Positions 40,032 to 46,792 of a stretch of DNA of 47,547 nt are shown here, one piece after another; position 1 is the stretch's first letter, and the number at the start of each line of letters is the position of its first letter. The stretch comes from a virus: positions 1 through 47,547 of IMG/VR virus record IMGVR_UViG_3300046460_000298; one strand, written 5' to 3'. The notes under the pieces were generated by a model. The model made no database searches. It had not been told where the DNA came from and saw only the letters and a list, made by a program, of their open reading frames with translations. Both the position numbers and the translations under genes were made by a program.

Positions 40032-40701
40032 CGTCGTCCTCCCCTGTGGCCGCCGCGGCCGCATCGTCCTGGAACCCGTCCGGCGCATCCTCGAAAATGA
40101 GGACGAGCTTGGTCAGCACGCCGTCGACGGCCTTCTTGAGGATGTGCATGCATTTTGTCGGGTCGCTCTCGATGGACAGCGCGTCGGCGTAGCGGCCGGG
40201 CATGTCGAGGAGCGCAGTCCGGACTTCCGCATCCGCCATCTCCCTCTCGGCCACCGCGTCGTCCATGTGGATCAGCACGCCGTAGGCCTGAGCGAGCTTG
40301 AGTTCGGCGAGCTGGGCCATGGCGGCCTTCTGTCTGATCTCCCACTCCGCACCGCCGTCGTCGCCTTCGGCCGGGCCGCCGCGCTCCTCGATCGCCTTGT
40401 TCACGGAATACTCGAGGATCCACTTGTGCACGGCCGAGATGTCGAAGATCCAGGCGTCGCCGCGCTTGACCGCGCGCTTGACGAATGGGCATCCCTTCTT
40501 CTCGACCCAGCCGCGGAGCGTGTTCGCGTCGACACCGAACAGCCGCGCGCAAGGAGCGAGTCCTTCGATCTGCGTGCCGACGAGCGTGACGGTTTCCGCG
40601 GCTGCCGATGATGAGGTCGGTTCCGAATTGTTGACAACGTCCGGCGCGTCACTTGCAACGACTGCGGCCTCGTCTGTCTTTTTTCTGCGAGCCATGTTCA
40701 T
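40018..40701 (-). CDS. Small terminase subunit (Nu1-like)
   Basis: 227 residues. GLAPCARLFGVDANTLRGWV then EKKGCPFVKRAVKRGDAWIF is the Nu1 winged helix that recognises cos. A helical linker and an acidic C-terminus follow. Start at 40701 or 40695 (both ATG). Ends 14 bp inside the large subunit gene. Confidence 0.88.
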   Translation of the reverse strand: MNMARRKKTDEAAVVASDAPDVVNNSEPTSSSAAAETVTLVGTQIEGLAPCARLFGVDANTLRGWVEKKGCPFVKRAVKRGDAWIFDISAVHKWILEYSVNKAIEERGGPAEGDDGGAEWEIRQKAAMAQLAELKLAQAYGVLIHMDDAVAEREMADAEVRTALLDMPGRYADALSIESDPTKCMHILKKAVDGVLTKLVLIFEDAPDGFQDDAAAAATGEDDDGAQ

Positions 40702-41034
40702 TTCTCATTTCTGTTGCAGTTCTGCAACGATTTCTGTCAACTGTTTTTGCCGATGACGACAACCGACGGGTGGTGATGATGATGAGCTATGCAAAAAACA
40801 TTCATACCCAGAGGACAGACGCCAATCTGCGAAACCACTCCGGGCCACAGGGGGTTCAGGGTCCCCGGTCAAATAGGTTGACACGCGTAGCAGTTGCAAA
40901 TGCCATTCCTTCCGCTTTCGTTTCGACTGTCGTTGCATTTCGGCCACGTCCACATTCTTTGTGCCCTGAGCCATGCACTGGACGCATGTCCGTCGGCGGG
41001 GTTTCGCGAAATCGTGTCAAGCCCCTCATGCTCG
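40702..41034. other. Intergenic region upstream of terminase; probable cos and promoter region
   Basis: Contains a palindrome GTTGCAG-TT-CTGCAAC (40714-40729), a minus-strand TTGACA near 40742-40737 whose spacer overlaps it, and a plus-strand TTGACA near 40877 in the AATAGGTTGACA context also found near 12839. In lambda the cos site lies directly upstream of Nu1, so cos is expected here, but I cannot identify it. An open minus frame (40705-40974) has no ribosome site and I do not call it. Confidence 0.5.
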
Positions 41035-41685
41035 TCAGCGCCTCTCTATGGTGCGTCTGATCACGTCCCGGAGAGCGTCGGGGGCGATCTCGCCGGCACG
41101 GCGGATGGCCCACTCGCGGAAGCCGTACTTCGGGTTCGGATAAGACCTCTGCTTCACGAAGGCAACGAGCGTCTTGAGCTTGTCCGGCATTCCCGGCGAC
41201 CTGATCCTCTGGAACAGACCGACCCTCGTCCCGGCCGGCGCGCCGCCCTTTTTCGAGTTCGGAACGCCGAACCACTGGCCCTTCACCGTCTGCTGCTGCT
41301 TCACGTAGTCGACGGGCAGGTTGCCATGGCCGTCGAGGGGCGCGTCGACAGGTACGGCCAGACGCTTCGGCTGCCGAACGCCCGCTGGCCTTGATCGGTC
41401 GTCCACGCCGCCGTCTTCCTGCAGGCCCAGATAGGCGGCCTGGATCGGCTTGTGGTCGAGCGTCACCCTGAGGCTGTCGGGGGTCGCCTTGTCGATCACC
41501 ATCGACCGCTTCGTCCACTCGACAGCACCGCCCTCGAAGATGCCGTCCATCCGAGAGAGGTTCTCCTTCTGGAGCTGGAACGCGACGTCGTTCAGGGTCT
41601 TGGCCATGACCTTCGGCAGGTCGCCCTCCAGGGTGTCGACCCGCTTCTGGAATTCCGAGAGCTGCCGCTCGAAGGATTCAGCCAT
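41035..41685 (-). CDS. Phage minor structural protein (gpZ/gp10-like, tentative)
   Basis: 216 residues from ATG 41685 with AGGAGGG upstream. Helical N-terminus (ERQLSEFQKRVDTLEGDLPK), then FQLQKENLSRMDGIFEGGAV and a basic C-terminus (FREWAIRRAGEIAPDAL). The layout recalls minor tail proteins that act at head-tail joining. Its place away from the tail block, next to the terminase, is unusual. Confidence 0.5.
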   Translation of the reverse strand: MAESFERQLSEFQKRVDTLEGDLPKVMAKTLNDVAFQLQKENLSRMDGIFEGGAVEWTKRSMVIDKATPDSLRVTLDHKPIQAAYLGLQEDGGVDDRSRPAGVRQPKRLAVPVDAPLDGHGNLPVDYVKQQQTVKGQWFGVPNSKKGGAPAGTRVGLFQRIRSPGMPDKLKTLVAFVKQRSYPNPKYGFREWAIRRAGEIAPDALRDVIRRTIERR

Positions 41686-42274
41686 GCCAGTCCCTCCTCT
41701 TGAGTATGCCGGGCAGGCCCAGCTCCCGTGCTTCCGTGTCCGCCAGTTCCATGGCCTCGGTCAGGCCGACGCGGCGGCCGTCGATGAAGTGATGCGAGAG
41801 CGGCCCGTTGCGGCGGTTCTCGTATCGCCTCCCGAACACGGCGGCGATCTTGTCTGTGGGGATGGAGTCGTGGTCTTCGAGGACGCTGCGGGCGCGGCGC
41901 ATCGACTGGGTCTCGAGGGGCTGGTCGGGGTTGCGTGCCGACCATGCCCGGAACTCCCAATAGACTTCGTTGTAGGAGCATCCGGTGTATGCGCAGACGT
42001 CGTGGATGTCCGCCTCGCCGTGGAGAATGCGGTCGAACCACTCGTCCTTCTCCCAGAGTTCGGCGAAGACGGGGTCGATCACCGCGCGGGCCACCTGCTG
42101 GGCTCCGCCCTTGCGCCTGTGCACCCCGAGAGCAAGCCGGCGTTCCTTCGCCCACCAGGCGCCGTGACGGCCGAAGGTGAGCTTCTGGGCGATCTCCTCG
42201 TCCGTCAGACCAAGCCCGACCAAGGATTCGAGTTCGTTCTTCGACGCCGCCAACGCCGGGGGTGCTTGCTCCAT
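41678..42274 (-). CDS. HTH regulator-like hypothetical protein
   Basis: 198 residues from ATG 42274. An HTH-like segment LGLTDEEIAQKLTFGRHGAW at about residues 20-45, then DVCAYTGCSYNEVYWEFRAW and SIPTDKIAAVFGRRYENRRN, suggesting several small helical modules. No clear ribosome site (the bases before ATG are the reversed GAATCCTT word). GGGTGACAAA lies upstream. Could be an early or late activator. Confidence 0.5.
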   Translation of the reverse strand: MEQAPPALAASKNELESLVGLGLTDEEIAQKLTFGRHGAWWAKERRLALGVHRRKGGAQQVARAVIDPVFAELWEKDEWFDRILHGEADIHDVCAYTGCSYNEVYWEFRAWSARNPDQPLETQSMRRARSVLEDHDSIPTDKIAAVFGRRYENRRNGPLSHHFIDGRRVGLTEAMELADTEARELGLPGILKRRDWHG

Positions 42275-42377
42275 AAGGATTCGTTCCGCCACATCTGGAT
42301 TTGTCACCCAGTTTGAAGCGCCGGATACAGGTTGCAACGCCGACAGTACGTAGCAACCCCTGACGGGCAGGAGCAGG

Positions 42378-42416
42378 CAAAAAGAAAGCCGCCGGATCCC
42401 GAAGGACACGGCGGCT
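42378..42416 (-). terminator. Intrinsic terminator after 42504-42863 gene
   Basis: Minus strand: AGCCGCC (42416-42410) and GGCGGCT (42393-42387), followed by TTCTTTTTG. Confidence 0.8.
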
Positions 42417-42503
42417 ATGTGAAGAGTGTCGGCCCGAGAAAGCAGCCCCAACCGACAACCTGACTATGGCATGTCGGCGTGGCCGGCGCAACGCCGATGA
42501 GGG

Positions 42504-42863
42504 TCAGACCCCTCGTTTTCTCCGGTCGATCCGCCCCTTGAAGAACCGCCACGCACCGGGGCGCGCCGTCTCGTCGGGAAGGGCTTCAGCCTCGACGATC
42601 TCCAGGGCCACGTCGAAGGTGGAGACGCCGAACCGCCAGTCTCCGAAGAGCGTGTCGCCGTCGCGGTTCAGGCGGATCGTGCCGTTCAGATCGTCGTCCC
42701 ATCTCCTTCCCCACTCCTTCTCGACCGGACGGACGGTCATGAGCATGGCGGACGGGTCGAGGGTCATGGCCAGACGGAGACCATCGACTACGACCTGACC
42801 GGACAGACGCGGGTCGGTGTCGAAGTGGCGGCTTGTCGGTCGGGCCATCGTGAAGTCGGTCAT
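42504..42863 (-). CDS. Hypothetical protein
   Basis: 119 residues from ATG 42863 (AGGAG 8-9 nt upstream). Beta-rich with RLSGQVVVDGLRLAMTLDPS and GDTLFGDWRFGVSTFDVALE. No known motif. Downstream of the replication gene with a 13-bp gap, so likely same operon. Ends before a strong terminator. Confidence 0.6.
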   Translation of the reverse strand: MTDFTMARPTSRHFDTDPRLSGQVVVDGLRLAMTLDPSAMLMTVRPVEKEWGRRWDDDLNGTIRLNRDGDTLFGDWRFGVSTFDVALEIVEAEALPDETARPGAWRFFKGRIDRRKRGV

Positions 42864-42876
42864 GTCGTGTCTCCTG

Positions 42877-44700
42877 CTATTCGGTCTGGTCGTCTGGATT
42901 GAAGGTGAAGCCGTCATCGTCCCAATGGAGGCCCTCAGAGGGTTCCGGCTCGGGTCTGGCCCAAGTCGCCGTCGAAGGTTCGAGAAGCCACTCAGGAAGG
43001 CTGCCAGATCGAGAGGGCCGTGCCTGAGGCGGGGTCTGATGAGAGACAGCCGGAGAGGCGGGGTGCTTTTTAACTATACAGCGGTTTGATCCCCCTGAGA
43101 CGATCAGTTCGACCATGGACCATTTCGAGCGCACCGTGTTGATCGACATGCCGGAAACGCGCGCTAGGGCCTTCCTGGTGACTTCCTGTCCTTCGACCAT
43201 CATCAGCTCCACGGCTTCAGTCAGACGCACGTCAGCGGCCTCCTTCTTGGCCTTGGCGGCATGCGCGGCGCCGACAGCCTGACGAGCGGACACAGACTTC
43301 AGTCCTTCGACCTCGTGCATCAGGAGGCCACGCTTCCAGCCTCCGTCGAGCTTCTCTGGGTCCCACCACGTCGCGACGGAGTTCGAGACCGACGCCGCCA
43401 CGCGGGCAATCTGCTTGGCCGGGATCTTCCGGCCTCGCTTGTTCCTGGCGAGGTCACCCAGATCGAGGCTGTCGATCGCCTGATGGATGCGGTAGGCCAG
43501 CCCACCGATGCGACCGGAGGCTATGGCTTCGTGATAGGCCGCGTCGCCGGAGAAGTGCCAGTCGGACAACGCCTTCATCGCGGCCTTCTGAAAGACGTTC
43601 CACAGGCCGTTCGACCTCTGCAGCGGCAGTCCGGACTGGAGCTGTGCCTGGGCGCGGATCAGCTTCGCCTTGTTCTGCTTCAGGTCGAGATACTGGGCAT
43701 GCACGCCGAGCGTCGGGCAGATGTCGTCGTTGACGACGACGGTCTCCCAGAGCGGCGACAGCGGATTCTTGACTTGCTGGGTCATCGCAGGCGCCTCGGG
43801 ATCCGCTCCGCACTCGGCGAAGGCGGCGACGAGGCCGTAGTAGACCGACTTGAAGAGCATGACCGGCTCCGGACGGAAGCCGTCGGCCTTCGGCTTGTTG
43901 AGCACGGGGCCGAGCGGAAGGTCGGGGTTCTCCTTGTTCGAGAACGGCAGGAGCCAGATCGCATGGGGCCTCCAGAAGCGTCCCTGACGGTCTACGAGGC
44001 CGACGAGGAGGTTCGGCGGGCATGCGGCCCGGTCTTCGCGGGCAACGTGCCTGAAGGCCTCCACGGCCTGTTCCACGCTGTCCCAGACCCGGTCGGTGTC
44101 GAGACGGACGAAGCCGAGCATCTCCCTGTTGCCTTCGACCATCGGCTCGTCGAGCGAGAGGAGCTTGCTCTTCGACTTCTCGAGAGCCTCCCCGCCCTTC
44201 GACGTGCGGAGCTTCGACTGGCGCGGTACGAGGCTTGGCCAGCGTTCCAGCGTCTTGTACTTCACGCCCTTGTATCCTTCGGAGCGCAGGCCTTCCTCGC
44301 GGACTCCAGTCACGGTCTGGCCGGACAGCACGATCTCGCCGACCTGCACGTAGCCAGAACCAAGCCGGCGGCGGATACGCTCCTGCAGGTACTCGTGCAT
44401 CTCGGCGAAGAACGCGACGTCCTCCTTCGTCCGCTCCTTCTTGCGCTCCCAGGAGGGGACGTGGCGGAAGGTCGGGTATGGCAGGACGTCGGCCGACGTG
44501 CGAACAGGCTCCGCGGGTGAATCCTTGCGCTTCTGGGCCGCGGCCAGACGGCGGCGATCCTTGAGCACGGCTGCCCGGTGCTTCTTGTCCTCGCGCTCAA
44601 GCACGCCCTTCTCGGCGGCTTCGCGATAGGCCGCCATCATCCGGTCCTCGGCGAAGCGGGACTGGTACACGGGCGGCGATGTGTAGTCTGCGAGTTTCAT
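42877..44700 (-). CDS. ColE2-Rep/primase-like replication protein
   Basis: 607 residues from ATG 44700. The central part shows the pattern of ColE2-type Rep proteins: FVRLDTDRVWDSVEQAVEAF (acidic catalytic strand), a PPNLLVGLVDRQGRFWRPHA strand pair, then SVYYGLVAAFAECGADPEAP, and QVKNPLSPLWETVVV (KNP.....W). Near residue 490 is an HTH (EVTRKALARVSGMSINTVRS). These enzymes bind the plasmid origin and lay down a primer. The N-terminal 120 residues are extra. Likely the real replication initiator of the element. A primase of the phage replisome is the alternative. Confidence 0.65.
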   Translation of the reverse strand: MKLADYTSPPVYQSRFAEDRMMAAYREAAEKGVLEREDKKHRAAVLKDRRRLAAAQKRKDSPAEPVRTSADVLPYPTFRHVPSWERKKERTKEDVAFFAEMHEYLQERIRRRLGSGYVQVGEIVLSGQTVTGVREEGLRSEGYKGVKYKTLERWPSLVPRQSKLRTSKGGEALEKSKSKLLSLDEPMVEGNREMLGFVRLDTDRVWDSVEQAVEAFRHVAREDRAACPPNLLVGLVDRQGRFWRPHAIWLLPFSNKENPDLPLGPVLNKPKADGFRPEPVMLFKSVYYGLVAAFAECGADPEAPAMTQQVKNPLSPLWETVVVNDDICPTLGVHAQYLDLKQNKAKLIRAQAQLQSGLPLQRSNGLWNVFQKAAMKALSDWHFSGDAAYHEAIASGRIGGLAYRIHQAIDSLDLGDLARNKRGRKIPAKQIARVAASVSNSVATWWDPEKLDGGWKRGLLMHEVEGLKSVSARQAVGAAHAAKAKKEAADVRLTEAVELMMVEGQEVTRKALARVSGMSINTVRSKWSMVELIVSGGSNRCIVKKHPASPAVSHQTPPQARPSRSGSLPEWLLEPSTATWARPEPEPSEGLHWDDDGFTFNPDDQTE

Positions 44701-44804
44701 GGGTACGATGCTTTCTCGGGTATTCCAGGGGCTGCTTGCTTCTGGAAGGACTCGATGCTCTTCACGACATCTGAATCCTTACCCGTGATGGTGACCTCGA
44801 CCAA
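44697..44804 (-). CDS. Leader peptide coupled to the replication gene
   Basis: About 35 residues ending VVKSIESFQKQAAPGIPEKA then SYP. Its TGA overlaps the ATG of the replication gene (ATGA). The start is uncertain; the TTG at 44804 is one option. Coupled leader peptides that control rep translation are known in several plasmids. Composition looks genuinely coding. Confidence 0.4.
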   Translation of the reverse strand: MVEVTITGKDSDVVKSIESFQKQAAPGIPEKASYP

Positions 44805-45005
44805 GGATTGGCACAAGCCCCCTGTCGCATGCGAGGGTGCGGACAGGCGCGTCCGGATGCATGACAGGTTTCGAGAAAACCGATTCAGAACCGCGAAGTA
44901 ATGGGGTGAGAACGAACTGATGGGCACAAGTGGCCCGGTCACGAAAAATTTTCGATGGCGCAGAAAAAGCGAAGCCGGCGGGGCCGAGGGGGAGGCCATT
45001 CTGGC

Positions 45006-45051
45006 GCATGCAAGCAGACATGCCGACATGCATGCATGTATGCGTCCCGAC
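45006..45051. repeat. Dispersed GCATGCAT-type repeat, copy R6
   Basis: GCATGCAAGCAGACATG, CCGACATGCATGCATG, TATGCGTCCCGAC. Lies beside the candidate origin. Confidence 0.75.
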
Positions 45052-45242
45052 ACCTCGGAACACCTCCCCTGAAGGGGCCGGAAGGTCCTTCGGACGGCAT
45101 TCGACGACCACAGGGGAGCTACCTCCCCTGCCCCTGGAAGGCACCGACCGTAGCCGACGGCCGACGCCGCGGACAAGGCGACGGGAACCTCCGGCTCCGA
45201 GGACGACACCCTCCGGACACGGAAGGGAACCCTCCCACATTG

Positions 45243-45360
45243 TTGACAATACGGGCATGGCATCCAGAGTTGACAATCTGGACTGCGGGAGTGGCCTTGC
45301 GTCAGGCCGCCGGCCGACACATGATCGGATCAGTCAGGGGATTGCCCTGACCCCGGCGTG
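45243..45360 (+). promoter_or_regulatory. Tandem TTGACA boxes and leader hairpin of plus-strand operon
   Basis: Two TTGACAAT sequences 27 bp apart, then a leader that shares CCTTGCGTCA, GCCGGC, ATCGG and the GTCAGGG/CCCTGAC hairpin with the leader at 8560-8640. Confidence 0.5.
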
Positions 45361-45386
45361 AAGACCGGGAACCCGGAGAAGGCACC

Positions 45387-45860
45387 ATGAAGACAGTATC
45401 AGCAGAAATCGAGGGCGCCCTGCGCACGATCCTCGCATCCATCGGGATCGACTACGACAAGCAGCAGGAGCGCCGGGCACGCCGGGAGAGGGAGCATGAA
45501 GATGCCGAACGACGCTGGAAGGAAAACGAGGCGCGTCGACAGGAAGCCAGAGTGGCGAGAGCTGCGCGCGAGACTTCGTATGTCGCTGTCGGAGGTGGCA
45601 CTCCTGACTGGGAAATCGCTGAAATCCTGCGAGGGCTACGGGAGTTGCCGTGGGAGGGAGAACCCGCCCCAGCACGTCGTCGAAGCCCTCAGGAGCGCGT
45701 TCAGGTCTCAGGTGATGTCGGATGCCGCCTTCGCGTCGGCAATGGCCCTGACGAGCGTTCTGGAGTCGTCGAAGAGCTGTTCGCGGGACATGCCGGACCC
45801 AGCTCCACTCTTGAATACCTCCGAAAAAGCGGCGATTGGTACATTCCTGGCGAGGCCTAG
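45387..45860 (+). CDS. Plus-strand hypothetical protein, charged N-terminus
   Basis: 157 residues from ATG 45387 with GGAGAAGG 4 nt upstream. Residues 1-70 are helical and very charged (SAEIEGALRTILASIGIDYD, then an Arg/Glu-rich stretch). The second half looks like a shadow frame of the HTH gene that overlaps it from 45496. So either this gene is real and long, or a sequencing frameshift hides a shorter form. Confidence 0.45.
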   Translation: MKTVSAEIEGALRTILASIGIDYDKQQERRARREREHEDAERRWKENEARRQEARVARAARETSYVAVGGGTPDWEIAEILRGLRELPWEGEPAPARRRSPQERVQVSGDVGCRLRVGNGPDERSGVVEELFAGHAGPSSTLEYLRKSGDWYIPGEA

Positions 45861-45873
45861 TTCCGCCGCATAG
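45496..45873 (+). CDS. HTH regulator overlapping the charged protein gene
   Basis: 125 residues from ATG 45496, with GAGAGGGAG upstream. The region PEWRELRARLRMSLSEVALL then TGKSLKSCEGYGSCRGRENP followed by PQHVVEALRSAF matches small phage HTH regulators (LSL.EVA...G.S...). The last 50 residues are antisense to another good open frame on the minus strand (45708-45974). Confidence 0.5.
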   Translation: MKMPNDAGRKTRRVDRKPEWRELRARLRMSLSEVALLTGKSLKSCEGYGSCRGRENPPQHVVEALRSAFRSQVMSDAAFASAMALTSVLESSKSCSRDMPDPAPLLNTSEKAAIGTFLARPSSAA

Positions 45874-45974
45874 GCGACAAGATCCCGACACGATTCAGCC
45901 CACTCAATCAAAGACCGCGGAACACCAAGTCCGCGGTCTTTCAGTTCGAGAATCCTAATATAATCAACGATCAC
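45708..45974 (-). CDS. Small hypothetical protein, convergent with HTH gene
   Basis: 88 residues from GTG 45974 (AGGTG 5 nt upstream): VDYIRILELKDRGLGVPRSL, then WAESCRDLVAYAAELGLARN and a helical acidic end. Protein-like composition. Antisense to the ends of both plus-strand genes, so only some of the three may be real. Confidence 0.5.
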   Translation of the reverse strand: MIVDYIRILELKDRGLGVPRSLIEWAESCRDLVAYAAELGLARNVPIAAFSEVFKSGAGSGMSREQLFDDSRTLVRAIADAKAASDIT

Positions 45975-46014
45975 CGGGACACCTCAAAGTTGAAACAAGG
46001 AGTCCTTAGCGTCC

Positions 46015-46410
46015 CTAGTGCGTGGCGTGCAAGCCCCCGCGGGACACTTTCTCGCCATATTCCCCGTCGACCCGGATAAAGCATTCGGTGAACAGGTCGG
46101 AGATCGCCTGCTTTATGTCGGCCGGACGGGATTCCAGCGACAGGCCACGGTGCCCGAACATCATCTTCAGGACCACCTCGTGACAGTATGCCTCGATGAT
46201 GGTCGAGACCTCCCTGCGGACGTCGTAGCCGGCGCGGCCGTGGCGGGCTCCGTCGATCATGTGCTGGGCGGCGACCGCGCAGCCGAGATCGGTCAGCTTC
46301 TCAAGCGTGTCCAGAGACGTGCCCTGGGGCGGTTCGAGGCCGTTCCTTACCCGAGACCCGAAAACTTTCTCCAGCGTGCCCTGAGGGCCTGTTTCTGCTG
46401 TCTTAATCAC
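46015..46410 (-). CDS. Hypothetical protein at end of abiE operon
   Basis: 131 residues from GTG 46410, overlapping the stop of the wHTH gene, GAGG upstream. Contains TLEKLTDLGCAVAAQHMIDG, VRREVSTIIEAYCHEVVLKM and DIKQAISDLFTECFIRVDGE. All-helical. Unknown. Translationally coupled as last gene of the abiE transcription unit. Confidence 0.6.
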   Translation of the reverse strand: MIKTAETGPQGTLEKVFGSRVRNGLEPPQGTSLDTLEKLTDLGCAVAAQHMIDGARHGRAGYDVRREVSTIIEAYCHEVVLKMMFGHRGLSLESRPADIKQAISDLFTECFIRVDGEYGEKVSRGGLHATH

Positions 46411-46792
46411 CGCTTCTAACCTCGCTATCCTTATAACCCATGACGGAGACCAATGTTCCTGCCGGAGGATCCATCCCCTCCTCGACGAGGATCTCGGCCA
46501 CGTCCGCCGCCAGCTCGAAGGACACCAGGCCGTCGCGGGCGAAGCCCTCGAGAGTGCGACGCGCCGACGATCGGCTCTCGCCCCAGAGCGTGCCGAGATC
46601 CTCGTGAGACGCCACGAGCTGGCCCTTCCTGAGGCGCACTGCAACCCCTTTGGCGTCCCTGACCCCAGCTTCCGGTGCCGATGCGGCAACCAGCCGCACG
46701 AACTTCTGGAACTTCTCGGCGGACCTTGTCGACTTGGCATGCAAAGCCGCAATCGGTACGTGAATAACCTTGAATGGTATCGTCTGGGTCAT
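46403..46792 (-). CDS. Winged-helix protein in abiE operon
   Basis: 129 residues from ATG 46792, which overlaps the abiEii stop (ATGA), AAGGA upstream. FKVIHVPIAALHAKSTRSAE, then RLRKGQLVASHEDLGTLWGE and SARRTLEGFARDGLVSF form a winged helix similar to GntR or replication-type modules. It could be a second regulator of the toxin operon or replication. Confidence 0.65.
   Translation of the reverse strand: MTQTIPFKVIHVPIAALHAKSTRSAEKFQKFVRLVAASAPEAGVRDAKGVAVRLRKGQLVASHEDLGTLWGESRSSARRTLEGFARDGLVSFELAADVAEILVEEGMDPPAGTLVSVMGYKDSEVRSGD

Larger units (their letters stand above)
44805..45386. other. Structured 580-bp region: candidate replication origin and divergent promoters
   Basis: Between the replication gene and the plus-strand regulators. 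Contains a palindrome CGAAAAATTTTCG (44942-44954), repeat copy R6, a perfect CAGGGGAG-CTAC-CTCCCCTG hairpin (45111-45130), GC-rich short hairpins around 45060-45110, two TTGACA boxes (45243-45248 and 45270-45275), and the GTCAGGG/CCCTGAC hairpin (45333-45351). I see no coding frame I trust. Confidence 0.5.

Noticed and set aside
40705-40974. An 89-codon minus-strand gene upstream of the small terminase
   Set aside because: No ribosome site, and the second half looks non-coding. The region more likely holds cos and promoters.
213-44782. The idea that every GANTC site in the window is preceded by AAG
   Set aside because: Several GANTC sites in the first kilobase lack that context (e.g. near 104, 116, 335 and 636), so only the over-representation of the longer word is kept.
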